From positions 25,775 to 89,774 of the forward strand of contig NZ_JACJTB010000025.1 in the NCBI RefSeq assembly GCF_014698475.1: a DNA stretch of 64,000 nt, written 5' to 3'. Shown piece by piece: positions 26,113-34,988 of the stretch. Below the pieces are notes generated by a model, which saw nothing but the letters and a program-made list of their open reading frames with translations, did not search any database and was not told the origin of the DNA. This DNA comes from Nostoc spongiaeforme FACHB-130. Lineage in GTDB: Bacteria > Cyanobacteriota > Cyanobacteriia > Cyanobacteriales > Nostocaceae. The number at the start of each line of letters is the position of its first letter. The stretch's first letter is position 1. A program made the translations under genes and the position numbers.

Positions 26113-26283
26113 TTAACGAAAATATATCAATATTTTTGACTGCGAGAGGGGCTTTTTATTACCAAGCAGAATTGGAATATTCCATGTGTAGGGAAAATTA
26201 TCCCCAATATAAGCTAAGGCCAGTAAAGGGTTAAGAGTGCGGATTTTTCCTTACACCCCTAAACCCATACACCACTCAATAAT

Positions 26284-26982
26284 TTAATGTGTCACGGTTT
26301 TTGCTGATTGGTTAAACAATAAATTGCGGGATTTTTCCACATCTAATGCTTGATTTTTGAAAGCTTCGGCTTTCTCGTAGGCGCGAATTGTGGCGGGACG
26401 AGCTTTAATAGTTTCAAACCAGCGTTGGATATTGGGGAAATCTTCTAGTTTTTGACTTTGCCGTTCATAAGGCACAATCCAAGGATAAGCAGCGATATCT
26501 GCAATAGAATAATCGCCAGCAATGAATTCTTTATCTGCTAGTTGCTTATTCAGCACAGCATATAAGCGTCCCGTTTCGTTGACATAACGGTTAATTGCAT
26601 ATTCAATTTTTTCGGGAGCATAGCTGCTAAAGTGGTGATTCTGTCCCGCCATTGGCCCCAAACCTGCCATTTGCCAAAACAACCATTGCAGCACTTCTAC
26701 TCGTTTTCTGAAATCAGCAGGAATTAATTTCCCGGTTTTTTCTGCTAGATACAGCAAAATTGCCCCAGATTCAAAGACTGAGACTGGCGCACCACCATCT
26801 GCTGGTTCATGGTCAATAATCGCCGGGATACGATTGTTAGGAGAAATCTTGAGAAAGTCTGGTTGAAACTGCTCCCCAGCACCAATATTTATAGGCACAA
26901 TTTTGTAGGGTAATTCCGCTTCTTCCAGAAACATCGTGATTTTATGACCGTTGGGCGTTGTCCAATAGTAAAGTTCAATCAT
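26284..26982 (-). CDS. Glutathione S-transferase, YfcG/YghU-like
   Basis: The 232-residue protein has an N-terminal thioredoxin-fold GST domain (MIELYYWTTPNGHKITMFLEE and NNRIPAIIDHE with the cis-Pro) ending in SVFESGAILLYLAEKTG. An all-helical C-terminal domain follows (WLFWQMAGLGPMAGQNHHFS, FIAGDYSIADIAAYPW). The TTPNG at residues 8-12 matches the Nu-class GSTs YfcG/YghU, which act as glutathione disulfide-bond reductases. The start is set by AGGAG 8-12 bp before ATG 26982. Confidence 0.9.
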   Translation of the reverse strand: MIELYYWTTPNGHKITMFLEEAELPYKIVPINIGAGEQFQPDFLKISPNNRIPAIIDHEPADGGAPVSVFESGAILLYLAEKTGKLIPADFRKRVEVLQWLFWQMAGLGPMAGQNHHFSSYAPEKIEYAINRYVNETGRLYAVLNKQLADKEFIAGDYSIADIAAYPWIVPYERQSQKLEDFPNIQRWFETIKARPATIRAYEKAEAFKNQALDVEKSRNLLFNQSAKTVTH

Positions 26983-27019
26983 AAATTTGATTCTCCTGGG
27001 AATTTGAGTCAAATGAATT

Positions 27020-27073
27020 ATGAAGTGTGAAGTATGAAGTCTGAAATTTCATAATTCATACTTCACACTTCAT
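27020..27073. repeat. Perfect 19-bp palindrome (GAAGTGTGAAGTATGAA type)
   Basis: ATGAAGTGTGAAGTATGAA (27020-27038) is the exact reverse complement of 27055-27073, with a 16-bp loop. It lies between the GST gene and the 3' end of the nitroreductase gene, so it could also act as a terminator. Confidence 0.7.
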
Positions 27074-27080
27074 ACTTTTT

Positions 27081-27746
27081 CTAACCTTGATATGGATTAC
27101 CAACTCTATCTACGAACACGTTGTAAGAAAATGGTAAGCGGCCGGGATTTAAGCGAGGTTCTGCGGCATAACCTACAGGAACGATAACAGCGATCGCTAA
27201 ATTTGGATCATCTGCTGCACCAATTACTTCTTTCACTTTCTCTTCAATCCAGCCATTCATAAAGCAGGTGGACAACCCCAAGCTTTCGGCGGCTAATACT
27301 AAATGAGTAGAAGCAATAATCGCATCTTTGATGGCGTATTCCCGGCGCTTATCTCCTAAACCAGCTTGGAATTGCGGAATAGAATTTCTAAAATAGTTGA
27401 CTGTACCTTCATTCCAAGCACCTGTTTGTAATCCTTGTTCTAATATCGGAGTCAAATCTTGTTCACCAGCCGTAACATCAGCCGCAAATACGAAAGTTAC
27501 AGGTGCTTCAATAACTTGCTTTTGATTCCAAGATGCTGCGGCTAAGGCTGCTTTTTGCGCTTCATCTTGCACCAAAATAATTCGCCAGTCTTGAATATTA
27601 AAGCTGCTGGGGGCGGCTACAGTTAACTCTACCAGTTGCTTGAGTAATTCTGGTGCAATGGGGTCTGTTTTAAAAGTTTTGATCGAACGACGCTGAAGAA
27701 TAGCGGTAGGTACATCTAAAGCTTTTGTTTGAGTGATTGGATTCAT
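27081..27746 (-). CDS. Nitroreductase family protein
   Basis: The 221-residue protein has the FMN-binding nitroreductase fold: AILQRRSIKTFKTDPI near residue 17, VAAPSSFNIQDWRIILVQ near 43, DAIIASTHLVLAAESLGLSTCFMNGW near 140 and IVPVGYAAEPRLNPGR near 185. It would reduce quinones or nitro compounds with NAD(P)H. ATG 27746 is chosen because AGGGG lies upstream at proper spacing. It sits beside a GST and an SDR, suggesting a detoxification or redox neighbourhood, though each seems separately transcribed. Confidence 0.9.
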   Translation of the reverse strand: MNPITQTKALDVPTAILQRRSIKTFKTDPIAPELLKQLVELTVAAPSSFNIQDWRIILVQDEAQKAALAAASWNQKQVIEAPVTFVFAADVTAGEQDLTPILEQGLQTGAWNEGTVNYFRNSIPQFQAGLGDKRREYAIKDAIIASTHLVLAAESLGLSTCFMNGWIEEKVKEVIGAADDPNLAIAVIVPVGYAAEPRLNPGRLPFSYNVFVDRVGNPYQG

Positions 27747-27940
27747 GAGATTTTCCCCTGAAAGATAGGTTACAGGCATTATATATTTGGCTACCTGCTG
27801 ACTGGCAGATTTAACTATTGATAAATATTTGTCTATTGGGCGTAAATATCTATCGACAGAAGAAAGCAGCAGTAAATTTATGGCAGTCTAGATACTTAGA
27901 ACATTGGTAAATAATCAAACTGAAATAGCACTTAGCCCTC

Positions 27941-28062
27941 AGACTTCAGACTGAAGCTATACAAACCAAACCCGCCTGATCAAGTTTTTAGATAGTCCGC
28001 GTGGTGCGCCAAGCGGGACTTTGTTTGTGTGCAAGATGAACCGCGATTTCCAATCGCCTGAT
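27941..28062. repeat. Dispersed ACCCGCCTG/TAGTCCGCG repeat, degenerate copy
   Basis: It contains AACCCGCCTG and TAGTCCGCGTGG...CGGGACTTTGTTTG, in the same order as the better-preserved copy at 30585-30728. It fills most of the gap between nitroreductase and the SDR. Confidence 0.6.
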
Positions 28063-28080
28063 GTTTCGCAGTACTCAGCA

Positions 28081-28872
28081 CTAAATTGACCGAATTACAC
28101 CACCATCAACTCGCACAGCCGCACCATTCGTTGCCGACGCAAGAGGACTGGAAAGGTAAGCTACAAGTGTGGCGACTTCTTCGTTCGTTGCAAAGCGTTG
28201 GATAAGAGAACTGGGACGTACTTTTTGAAAAAATTCCGCCTCGACTTCACTGGCGCTAATACCCCGTTCTTTTCCCATTTGGGTGATAAATTCCTCAACG
28301 CCTTCTGAACGTGTAGGCCCTGGTAGCACAGAATTTACTGTCACGGCTGTACCAACGGTCAGTTCTGCTAAACCCCTGGCGAGAGAAATTTGAGCCGTTT
28401 TCGTCACCCCATAGTGAATCATTTCTACAGGGATTTGAACACCAGACTCACTGGAGATGAAAATCACTCTTCCCCAGTTTTGTGCCAACATTTTTTGCAG
28501 ATATTTGCGACTTAAACGCACTCCGCTAAGTACGTTTACTTCCAATATATGCAGCCAATCTTCATCAGTAATCTCGAAAAATGTTTTCGGTTCGTAAATT
28601 CCCAGATTATTAATCAGGATATCAACTTGCGGAAATTGGGCAAAAACTTGCTCAACTCCGGCTGGTGTTGCTAAATCGGCAACAATACCTGTAACTTTCG
28701 CATCAGGATTGGTTTGCTTAATCTTGTCAATCGCCTGGGTGACTCGTTGTTCACTGCGGCCATTGACAATCACTGCTGCGCCTTCTTGTGCTAAAGTTTG
28801 GGCGATCGCAAAACCAATACCTGTGGTAGAACCACTAACCAACGCCGACTTATTATCTAATTTCAAATCCAT
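28081..28872 (-). CDS. SDR-family oxidoreductase
   Basis: The 263-residue protein has SGSTTGIG near residue 13 and VNGRSEQRV after beta-2, which suggests NADP preference. It also has NNLGIYEPK in place of NNAG, and the Ser-Tyr-Lys set in FISSESGVQIPVEMIHYGVTK. The C-terminal part VAYLSSPLASATNGAAVRVDGG is typical of classical SDRs. The substrate is unknown. Confidence 0.9.
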   Translation of the reverse strand: MDLKLDNKSALVSGSTTGIGFAIAQTLAQEGAAVIVNGRSEQRVTQAIDKIKQTNPDAKVTGIVADLATPAGVEQVFAQFPQVDILINNLGIYEPKTFFEITDEDWLHILEVNVLSGVRLSRKYLQKMLAQNWGRVIFISSESGVQIPVEMIHYGVTKTAQISLARGLAELTVGTAVTVNSVLPGPTRSEGVEEFITQMGKERGISASEVEAEFFQKVRPSSLIQRFATNEEVATLVAYLSSPLASATNGAAVRVDGGVIRSI

Positions 28873-29016
28873 ATTGCTTCCCCTCTACAGGTGAAGTGCT
28901 GAGTACCGTACACTGATCGTAGTTGAAGTGTGAGTGCTGAGTTAGAATTTTACCCCTACACCCACACACCCCTACACTCTCACCCTTACACCCCTACATC
29001 ACCACACTCCTGCCTC

Positions 29017-29349
29017 TTATTCCTGTGGAATATGCTGTGCTAAAGTCTTAGTTAATGTAGATTTCGGCACTGCACCAACCACCGTATCTACTTGCCGCCC
29101 ATCCTTAAAAATCATGAGTGTGGGTATGGTGCGAATTCCGTAATGACTGGCAACAGTAGGATTTTGATCGGTGTTCACCTTTACTACTTTTACCTTTCCT
29201 TCGTATTCGCTGGCAACTTCATCGACTACTGGCGCAACCATCCGACAAGGGCCACACCAAGGAGCCCAAAAATCTACCAAAACTGGAACTTCACTTTCTA
29301 AAACTTCTGGCTTGAACGTGGCTTCTGTGACATTTGTAACGGATGACAT
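29017..29349 (-). CDS. trxA2: Thioredoxin A2-type thioredoxin
   Basis: The 110-residue thioredoxin has the [10 protein letters not shown] active site near residue 29 and cis-Pro in [10 protein letters not shown] near 73. It reduces protein disulfides in the cytoplasm. It is divergent from an ArsR-type regulator whose vicinal Cys pair matches RexT, the regulator shown in Anabaena PCC 7120 to control trxA2. That arrangement supports the trxA2 assignment. Expression is expected to rise under peroxide when RexT leaves the shared operator. Confidence 0.9.
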   Translation of the reverse strand: MSSVTNVTEATFKPEVLESEVPVLVDFWAPWCGPCRMVAPVVDEVASEYEGKVKVVKVNTDQNPTVASHYGIRTIPTLMIFKDGRQVDTVVGAVPKSTLTKTLAQHIPQE

Positions 29350-29375
29350 AGTTGCCTTCCTGTTTTAATTCGTTT

Positions 29376-29392
29376 ATTCGATTTTATCGAAT
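29376..29392. promoter_or_regulatory. Palindromic operator candidate for RexT
   Basis: ATTCGAT-TTT-ATCGAAT is a perfect 7-bp inverted repeat with a 3-bp spacer, inside the 80-bp divergent trxA2/rexT region. ArsR-family regulators bind such sites. Assignment to RexT is inference from position. Confidence 0.65.
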
Positions 29393-29429
29393 AATTAAAA
29401 TATACGCTAGTTTAAGAGATAATACAAGT

Positions 29430-29768
29430 ATGAGATTTTTATATCATCCAGACAGAAAAGATATATCGTTACCGGCGGTGTTGTATGCTTTGGGCGACCC
29501 AGTGCGGCTAGAGATTGTGAGATTATTAGCGAGTAAAGGGGAGCAATGCTGTGCAGATTTTGATTTTGCGATCGCCAAGTCTACCATGTCCAACCACTTC
29601 AAAATTCTGAGAGAGTCAGGAGTAGTTTTGACTCATAAAGAAGGAACCCAGCACATTAATCAGTTGCGGCGCGAAGATTTAGAATTGTTATTTCCTGGTT
29701 TATTAGAAGCAGTATTGCGATCGGCTCAACCATTATTGTGTCAAAAATCAATGGTCAAGAGTCAATAG
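29430..29768 (+). CDS. rexT: Redox-sensing ArsR-family repressor RexT
   Basis: The 112-residue protein has the ArsR winged HTH: LYALGDPVRLEIVRLLASKG near residue 18 and AKSTMSNHFKILRESGVV near 49. With ATG 29430 as start, vicinal cysteines fall exactly at C40-C41 (GEQCCADF), the peroxide-sensing pair reported for Anabaena RexT. The upstream in-frame region is the divergent promoter, so a longer product is unlikely. RexT represses trxA2 and is inactivated by H2O2. The last residues (MVKSQ) come from a GTCAAGAGTC-type repeat. Confidence 0.92.
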   Translation: MRFLYHPDRKDISLPAVLYALGDPVRLEIVRLLASKGEQCCADFDFAIAKSTMSNHFKILRESGVVLTHKEGTQHINQLRREDLELLFPGLLEAVLRSAQPLLCQKSMVKSQ

Positions 29769-29789
29769 TCATTTGTCCTTGGTCATTTC

Positions 29790-29885
29790 CCCCACTCCCT
29801 CCACTCCCCACACTCCCCACACTCCCCACACTTCCCACACTCCCCACACTCCCCACACTCCCCACACTCCCCCCTACTCCCAACT
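29790..29885. repeat. ACTCCCCAC minisatellite, period about 10 bp
   Basis: About nine near-perfect tandem copies of ACTCCCCAC(A) run between rexT and recR. The same unit appears inside pbpC at 62883-62910. Confidence 0.85.
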
Positions 29886-29929
29886 CCCCATTCCCTACTC
29901 CCTTTCACCCTATGTCATCATAGTTAAGG

Positions 29930-30550
29930 TTGAGCAATTCTGGAGATAAGACTACGGTTTACGCACGTCCCCTAGCACGGTTAATTGAGCAGTTGCAACG
30001 CCTACCAGGAGTTGGCCCCAAATCAGCCCAGCGACTAGCTCTGCACATTTTAAAGCGCCCAGAAGCAGAAGTAGAAGCTCTGGCGCAGGCTTTGGTTGAT
30101 GCCAAAAAGCAAGTAGGTTTATGTTCAGTCTGCTTCCATTTATCTGCGGAACCAGTTTGTGAAATCTGCCGCAACCCTAACCGCGACAATCAAACTATCT
30201 GCGTTGTTGCTGATTCCCGTGATGTAATTGCACTGGAAAAAACCCGCGAATACAAAGGTAAATATCATGTTTTGGGTGGAGTAATTTCGCCGATGGATGG
30301 AATTGGCCCAGAACAATTAAATCTCCAACCCTTAGTGCGGCGGGTGAGTCAGCAAAAACCCCAGGAAGTGATTTTAGCAATTAGTCCCAGCGTAGAAGGG
30401 GAAACCACCACACTATATATAGGTCAACTACTCAAACCTTTTACAAAAGTGACACGCATTGCCTTTGGCTTACCTGTAGGCGGAGATTTAGAATACGCCG
30501 ACGAAGTAACCTTAGCCAGAGCCTTAGAAGGACGGCGGGAGTTAGATTGA
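29930..30550 (+). CDS. recR: Recombination mediator RecR
   Basis: The 206-residue RecR works with RecF/RecO to load RecA at gaps. It shows the helix-hairpin-helix [20 protein letters not shown] near residue 22, a zinc finger [16 protein letters not shown] near 65, and a Toprim domain starting [14 protein letters not shown] near 92 with [13 protein letters not shown]. The start is uncertain. TTG 29930 is the only in-frame codon that keeps the [10 protein letters not shown] start of the family, and it lies just after the minisatellite. Confidence 0.93.
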   Translation: MSNSGDKTTVYARPLARLIEQLQRLPGVGPKSAQRLALHILKRPEAEVEALAQALVDAKKQVGLCSVCFHLSAEPVCEICRNPNRDNQTICVVADSRDVIALEKTREYKGKYHVLGGVISPMDGIGPEQLNLQPLVRRVSQQKPQEVILAISPSVEGETTTLYIGQLLKPFTKVTRIAFGLPVGGDLEYADEVTLARALEGRRELD

Positions 30551-30584
30551 GATGGGTGTACTGATTCAAAACCCCTATAGTTAC

Positions 30585-30728
30585 ATCTTGCACCAAGCGA
30601 CTGAAGTCGCGGCTACACGAACAAAACCCGCCTGCGCGGGTTCAAAACCCTTGACTTTACATTAGTCCGCGTAGGCGGACTTCGTTTTTATAGCCGCGAA
30701 TTCCATTCGTCGAGGCTAGGTGCAAGAT
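30585..30728. repeat. 144-bp dispersed element with 10-bp terminal inverted repeats
   Basis: ATCTTGCACC (30585-30594) and GGTGCAAGAT (30719-30728) are perfect inverted ends. Inside are nested palindromes (CGACTGAAGTCGCGGCTA / TAGCCGCGAATTC, CCCGCCTGCGCGGG, AGTCCGCGTAGGCGGACT). It has no coding capacity and resembles the dispersed repeat family common in Nostoc genomes. Confidence 0.75.
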
Positions 30729-30817
30729 ATGTGTATACCGTTCGGCTGACGCTCACGGCGAAGCCCTATACCCCTACACCCACTCTTAACAGACAATCTT
30801 TGTGCATAAATCCTGAA

Positions 30818-31939
30818 CTATTGACTATCAGCCAAAAGTTGATTCCAAGCTTTAATGACTTGCTGTAAATCTTGAGGCAAGTTGCTTTGAGAAATATCGT
30901 TATACTGCACAGTACCCTGTCTGCTGGTAAGAGTGTAGGTAATAAAATCGGCTGCACCCCTGGGCGCGGGATAACTGCGGTTGTTAAATTCCTTGCGGGT
31001 GCGTTTGAGTAATTGTTGAAATTGTCGCAGTTGTCGGCGCGAAGTTTGCTTGACACTGCGTTCAGAATCATTCGCATCACCAATACGCACCCGAATCACG
31101 CGACCATCATTGAGTAATACTGTTTGGTAAATTCTCCCAGCAAAACCACCGCTAGAAATTTGGCGGAAGACTACACCTTGATCTAATGGTGGAGGTAATT
31201 CATTGGCGGGAATGGGAATTGATTGAGCTGTGTTAGTTTGGTTTTCACTTGAAGCCAGCTTGACGCGCGAACCATCGTTATCTGATAAAAACACCCAACG
31301 CTGATTTGCTGCGCCTACGGTTACTTGCCAACCATTAACTGATATGGGGTCACAAGGATAAGGAGGGGTGGAGCGATCGCAACCATCTGCCCAATTTTTG
31401 GCGGTAAAATTGAGGATAGATAGCGATCGCACTGATAATCCTGAAACTGTTTGCGCTTCTTGTAAAACTCCATCCCGCACTTTTTTCGGCAATTGTTTCT
31501 GTGACGAATTAGTTGCTGAAGCTAAACGCAACGAACGCCCATTATTATTAGTGTGATAAGTCCATTTCTGCTTACCATTCGATACCACAACCAACCAACC
31601 AGGAACTAATGCTTGAGTACAAAGTTCATTCGGTTGTGGTAGCTCCAAACAACCATTACGCCAAGTCTTACGACTATAGTTAATAACTTGCAGTTCTCTC
31701 CTAGATCCGCCATTTCTGCTCACTATATCTTGAAAAACTGCATTAGTAACTAATGTGGGTAAGTTATTAGATTGATTTTTATTTGCGTAAACTTCATTTG
31801 TAGTTGTTGGCGAAAAACTAGCTGGATTTGCTGTGGCACTTTTAATCAACGTTAGCCCACTACCAACAGACAAAATACTAGTCAAAACTAAGGCAGTCAA
31901 AATTCTCGCTTGATTGGCAATATGTTGATTTTTTCGCAT
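30818..31939 (-). CDS. Exported protein with a duplicated domain
   Basis: The 373-residue protein has an N-terminal signal segment (ILTALVLTSILSVGSGLTL...SATA). Two homologous units of about 80 residues follow (about 62-145 and 150-235). Each contains a leading V-x-Q or L-Q-E-A helix, KTW..GC or KNW.DGC, a second Cys, GW.V.V, Q.W.Y/F and a closing LRLAS or VKLAS. The paired Cys in each unit probably form a disulfide. The C-terminal 110 residues are unrelated. ATG 31939 is set by TTAGGA just upstream. I do not recognise the family. Confidence 0.75.
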   Translation of the reverse strand: MRKNQHIANQARILTALVLTSILSVGSGLTLIKSATANPASFSPTTTNEVYANKNQSNNLPTLVTNAVFQDIVSRNGGSRRELQVINYSRKTWRNGCLELPQPNELCTQALVPGWLVVVSNGKQKWTYHTNNNGRSLRLASATNSSQKQLPKKVRDGVLQEAQTVSGLSVRSLSILNFTAKNWADGCDRSTPPYPCDPISVNGWQVTVGAANQRWVFLSDNDGSRVKLASSENQTNTAQSIPIPANELPPPLDQGVVFRQISSGGFAGRIYQTVLLNDGRVIRVRIGDANDSERSVKQTSRRQLRQFQQLLKRTRKEFNNRSYPAPRGAADFITYTLTSRQGTVQYNDISQSNLPQDLQQVIKAWNQLLADSQ

Positions 31940-32635
31940 ATTTTTCCTAAATAAAATGCCCTCTTTGTGAATATTTAAGGCATTAAGAACCAATATTTTA
32001 GTAATTAATGACAACAAAATACTCAGTGTCCGAATTATATAGATTCGGAATTTTTTAAAGGTCTGTCATCAAAAGCAGACATAGGCAGAGACGCAGGGAT
32101 AGTGATACTTTGTTCCTTAATCTTTATCCAAATTTCACAAAATGAAAAACACTTCGATTACCTATGTAAATTAAGGCGTTGCTGATTAGCAGGATGTTTT
32201 TGTTTCACACAAAAACGCAAAAAATCTTTACTGTGCTGAAATAGCAAGATTTTATACTTGATTTAAGATTATCGAGATTTATCTGAAATCTAGTATAGAG
32301 AAGCTTAAAACGTATTTTTTAATATCAGTATTCTTGAGTTGCTAATATAATTTTCTTTTTTAACGTTTATATCAGCCAACGTAAACATTTATTACAGAAT
32401 CCTTTGATACCAATTTTTAGTAAGTAATATTGTCGTTTTACCCCCGCCATCCAAGGGTAATTACTTAGATTAAGCTGACATAATAAGCATCCAACTTTAT
32501 TATTTCATCGGAGATAAATATCAATAGCTATTCAAGCTAATTCAGAACTTGTAACAGACAAAGAAAATGACTGCGAACAACAATTGAGTAAGCATTTTCA
32601 TTCTTCTTGCTAACACTCGTCATAGTGGCATTAAT
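31940..32635. other. AT-rich intergenic region before the caspase gene
   Basis: These nearly 700 bp hold a GGCGTTGCTGATTAGCAGG palindromic word (32174-32192), also seen inverted near 14567. I see no gene. The caspase promoter must lie here, but no box is clear. Confidence 0.4.
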
Positions 32636-34900
32636 ATGGCAAAAATAGGATTACTAATCGGTGTTGATGAATACGAACCTGGATTAAATCCTCTTCCAGC
32701 AGCAGGGAAAGATATTGAAGCATTACGTCGAGTTTTACAAGATCCTGAGATGGGAGATTTTCATGAGCTAAAAAGCTTAAAAAATCCTGATCCTCAGATA
32801 ATGCAATATGAAATTGAAGCAATTTTCTCAGAACGCACAAAAGAAGATTTAATCCTTTTGTATTTCTCTGGTCATGGTATTAAAGATGATGCGGGTAACT
32901 TATATTTTGCAACCCGCGCAACCAAGAAAAACTCCAAAGGAGAATTAGTTAGGTCTACAGCAGTTCCAGCTAGTTTCATCCATGAAGTCATGAAACGCAG
33001 TCGAGCCAAACGTCAGGTAATTATCTTAGACTGCTGTTTTAGTGGAGCATTCGACCCAATTTTATTTGCAAAAAATGATAATTCTATTGATTTACAAGGA
33101 CAACTAGGTTCAGAAGGGCGTGTGGTGCTTGCATCTTCTAGTTCTACTGAATATTCTTTTGAACAAGAAGGAGCAGAACTATCTGTTTATACTCGTTATT
33201 TAATAGAAGGTATCGAAACAGGAGCCGGGGATCTAAATAGAGATGGACAAATATCAATCTTAGAACTCCATGAATATGCTAGTTGTAAGATACAAGAATT
33301 CTTACCAAATCTCAATCCTAAAATTATTGTTATGCGAGATAAGGGTTTTGAAATTATTTTAGCAAAAGCCAAATGTCATCCTCCCCATGTTTTAGGAACA
33401 ACTCATAGTAAAATTAAAATCGGAGAAATTAAATTAGAATATTCCAGTAAAATCAATAATGATAGGTACTATAATCCTATCCCCAGTCTATTACAGCCGT
33501 TTGAGTCATTTATTAGTAGGTTAATTACTAAATTAGATGAATTTTCGGAGAGACTTTTATCTAAATATAAAGAAGAAACTCCTGTAATTCAAAATTTTAT
33601 TCTAGAAATCATCAGATTAACTTCCGATGCAGATTTAGTGTTTGTCATGAGTCGTGCTAACCATCAAAATGTTTGGGATATTAAAGCACAAAGTCATTTT
33701 AGCGAAGTTATTGATGATGATGATTACGCTGAGATTATTAAAAATAAAATCCTGGCTAATCTTCCCATTAACTCTATATTTACTTCAGACCATCATGGAA
33801 TTTTTAGAATTCACTATGATGAACAAGCATCAGTATCTAAAGCCTTTATACTAATACCTTTAGATACATTAGATAATGAATTTATTTTAGTCTGTGGTTT
33901 ACTGCGAGATTCTTACTTACTCAGTGATGCTTACTGTACGATTATTTCTAGTTTCTACTTATCTAGTCAAAAATTCTATCTCCAATCTGCCAGAGTAGAA
34001 GCATCCATTCTGGATAACTTAAAAAAAGTATATGGTTTTGTCCCAATTTCTTTTTATGAGAAAAGATTTAGTCTTTTCTGCGATCGCCTTGCTAAAATTA
34101 TTATCTATTTTGAGCCAATTCTTGATTTAGATACATTTTCAATTAGTGGCTGGGAAGCTTTAGCCCGCGACCCAGATAGTTTAACTGCGCCTGTAGATTT
34201 ATTCTATGCTGCTGAGTTATGGGGACGTAAATTCACTATAGAGTTAGATAAATTTCTCCTCAGATTAGCGGCTGATAGCTACAGAAAAGCATTGATAAAA
34301 GCAAAACAAAATAGAGCCTATGAGATACTACCTTTATCTGTGAATGTATATCCAGAATCTTTGATGCGAACAGCTTATTTTGAAACTGTGCGTGAAATTG
34401 TTAAGGAAGGAAAAAGCAATCAAATTCCAGCCAGAAAACTAATTTTAGAAATTTCTGAAAAAGCTGATTTACCTATGTATCAAGATGGAATCAAACTACT
34501 ATCGCCATTAGATACCTTTAAATTGAGATTGTCTAAATATGTTCAAGAATTAAAAGTTAAGTTTGGGATTGATGATTTTGGTGTAGGTTATGCCTCAGTC
34601 TCTCGATTAGCTGGACTTAACCCGCCTTATGTCAAAATTGATAGGGAAATTCTGCATCGTGAACCAGTGAGTGTAATTATCAATTTTGTTCAACAGATAG
34701 TTTCATCGACAAATCCCCTCAATCCAGCCAGTATTATTGTTGAGGGCTTAGATAAGACTTCGCCAGTAAAACTATGTCAATTGAGAAAATTAGATATTAG
34801 TTATGTACAAGGTCATTTAATTGGCAAAGCAGAACCAGGAATTTATCGTTTATCTCAAGAAAAAAGTGAGTTTTTGCGAGAACAAATTTTTGCAGAATAA
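32636..34900 (+). CDS. Caspase (C14) - GAF-like - EAL fusion protein
   Basis: The 754-residue protein joins a caspase-fold peptidase to a c-di-GMP phosphodiesterase. Residues 1-245 are peptidase C14 (orthocaspase type), with catalytic His80 in YFSGHG, Cys134 in LDCCFSG, and an EF-hand-like loop DLNRDGQISILE at 199-210. Residues about 315-450 look like a GAF-type sensor. Residues 485-740 are an EAL domain with all hallmark residues: EAL 507-509, N570, E605, DDFG 646-649, K667, E703 and Q725. Both catalytic sites therefore appear intact. No membrane segment or signal is visible, so it is cytoplasmic. A reasonable inference is that a ligand or c-di-GMP turnover controls proteolysis, or the reverse. 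Confidence 0.9.
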   Translation: MAKIGLLIGVDEYEPGLNPLPAAGKDIEALRRVLQDPEMGDFHELKSLKNPDPQIMQYEIEAIFSERTKEDLILLYFSGHGIKDDAGNLYFATRATKKNSKGELVRSTAVPASFIHEVMKRSRAKRQVIILDCCFSGAFDPILFAKNDNSIDLQGQLGSEGRVVLASSSSTEYSFEQEGAELSVYTRYLIEGIETGAGDLNRDGQISILELHEYASCKIQEFLPNLNPKIIVMRDKGFEIILAKAKCHPPHVLGTTHSKIKIGEIKLEYSSKINNDRYYNPIPSLLQPFESFISRLITKLDEFSERLLSKYKEETPVIQNFILEIIRLTSDADLVFVMSRANHQNVWDIKAQSHFSEVIDDDDYAEIIKNKILANLPINSIFTSDHHGIFRIHYDEQASVSKAFILIPLDTLDNEFILVCGLLRDSYLLSDAYCTIISSFYLSSQKFYLQSARVEASILDNLKKVYGFVPISFYEKRFSLFCDRLAKIIIYFEPILDLDTFSISGWEALARDPDSLTAPVDLFYAAELWGRKFTIELDKFLLRLAADSYRKALIKAKQNRAYEILPLSVNVYPESLMRTAYFETVREIVKEGKSNQIPARKLILEISEKADLPMYQDGIKLLSPLDTFKLRLSKYVQELKVKFGIDDFGVGYASVSRLAGLNPPYVKIDREILHREPVSVIINFVQQIVSSTNPLNPASIIVEGLDKTSPVKLCQLRKLDISYVQGHLIGKAEPGIYRLSQEKSEFLREQIFAE

Positions 34901-34988
34901 CTCATATACAGCGTTTTTCATCTCAATGAGGTACATTTATCTAGCCTCTATCCCCTATCAACTTGTACTGCACTAAAATTCGGCTTTG

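Noticed and set aside
29738..29923. Proline/threonine-rich plus-strand frame between rexT and recR
   Set aside because: It is a translation of the ACTCCCCAC minisatellite and not a gene.
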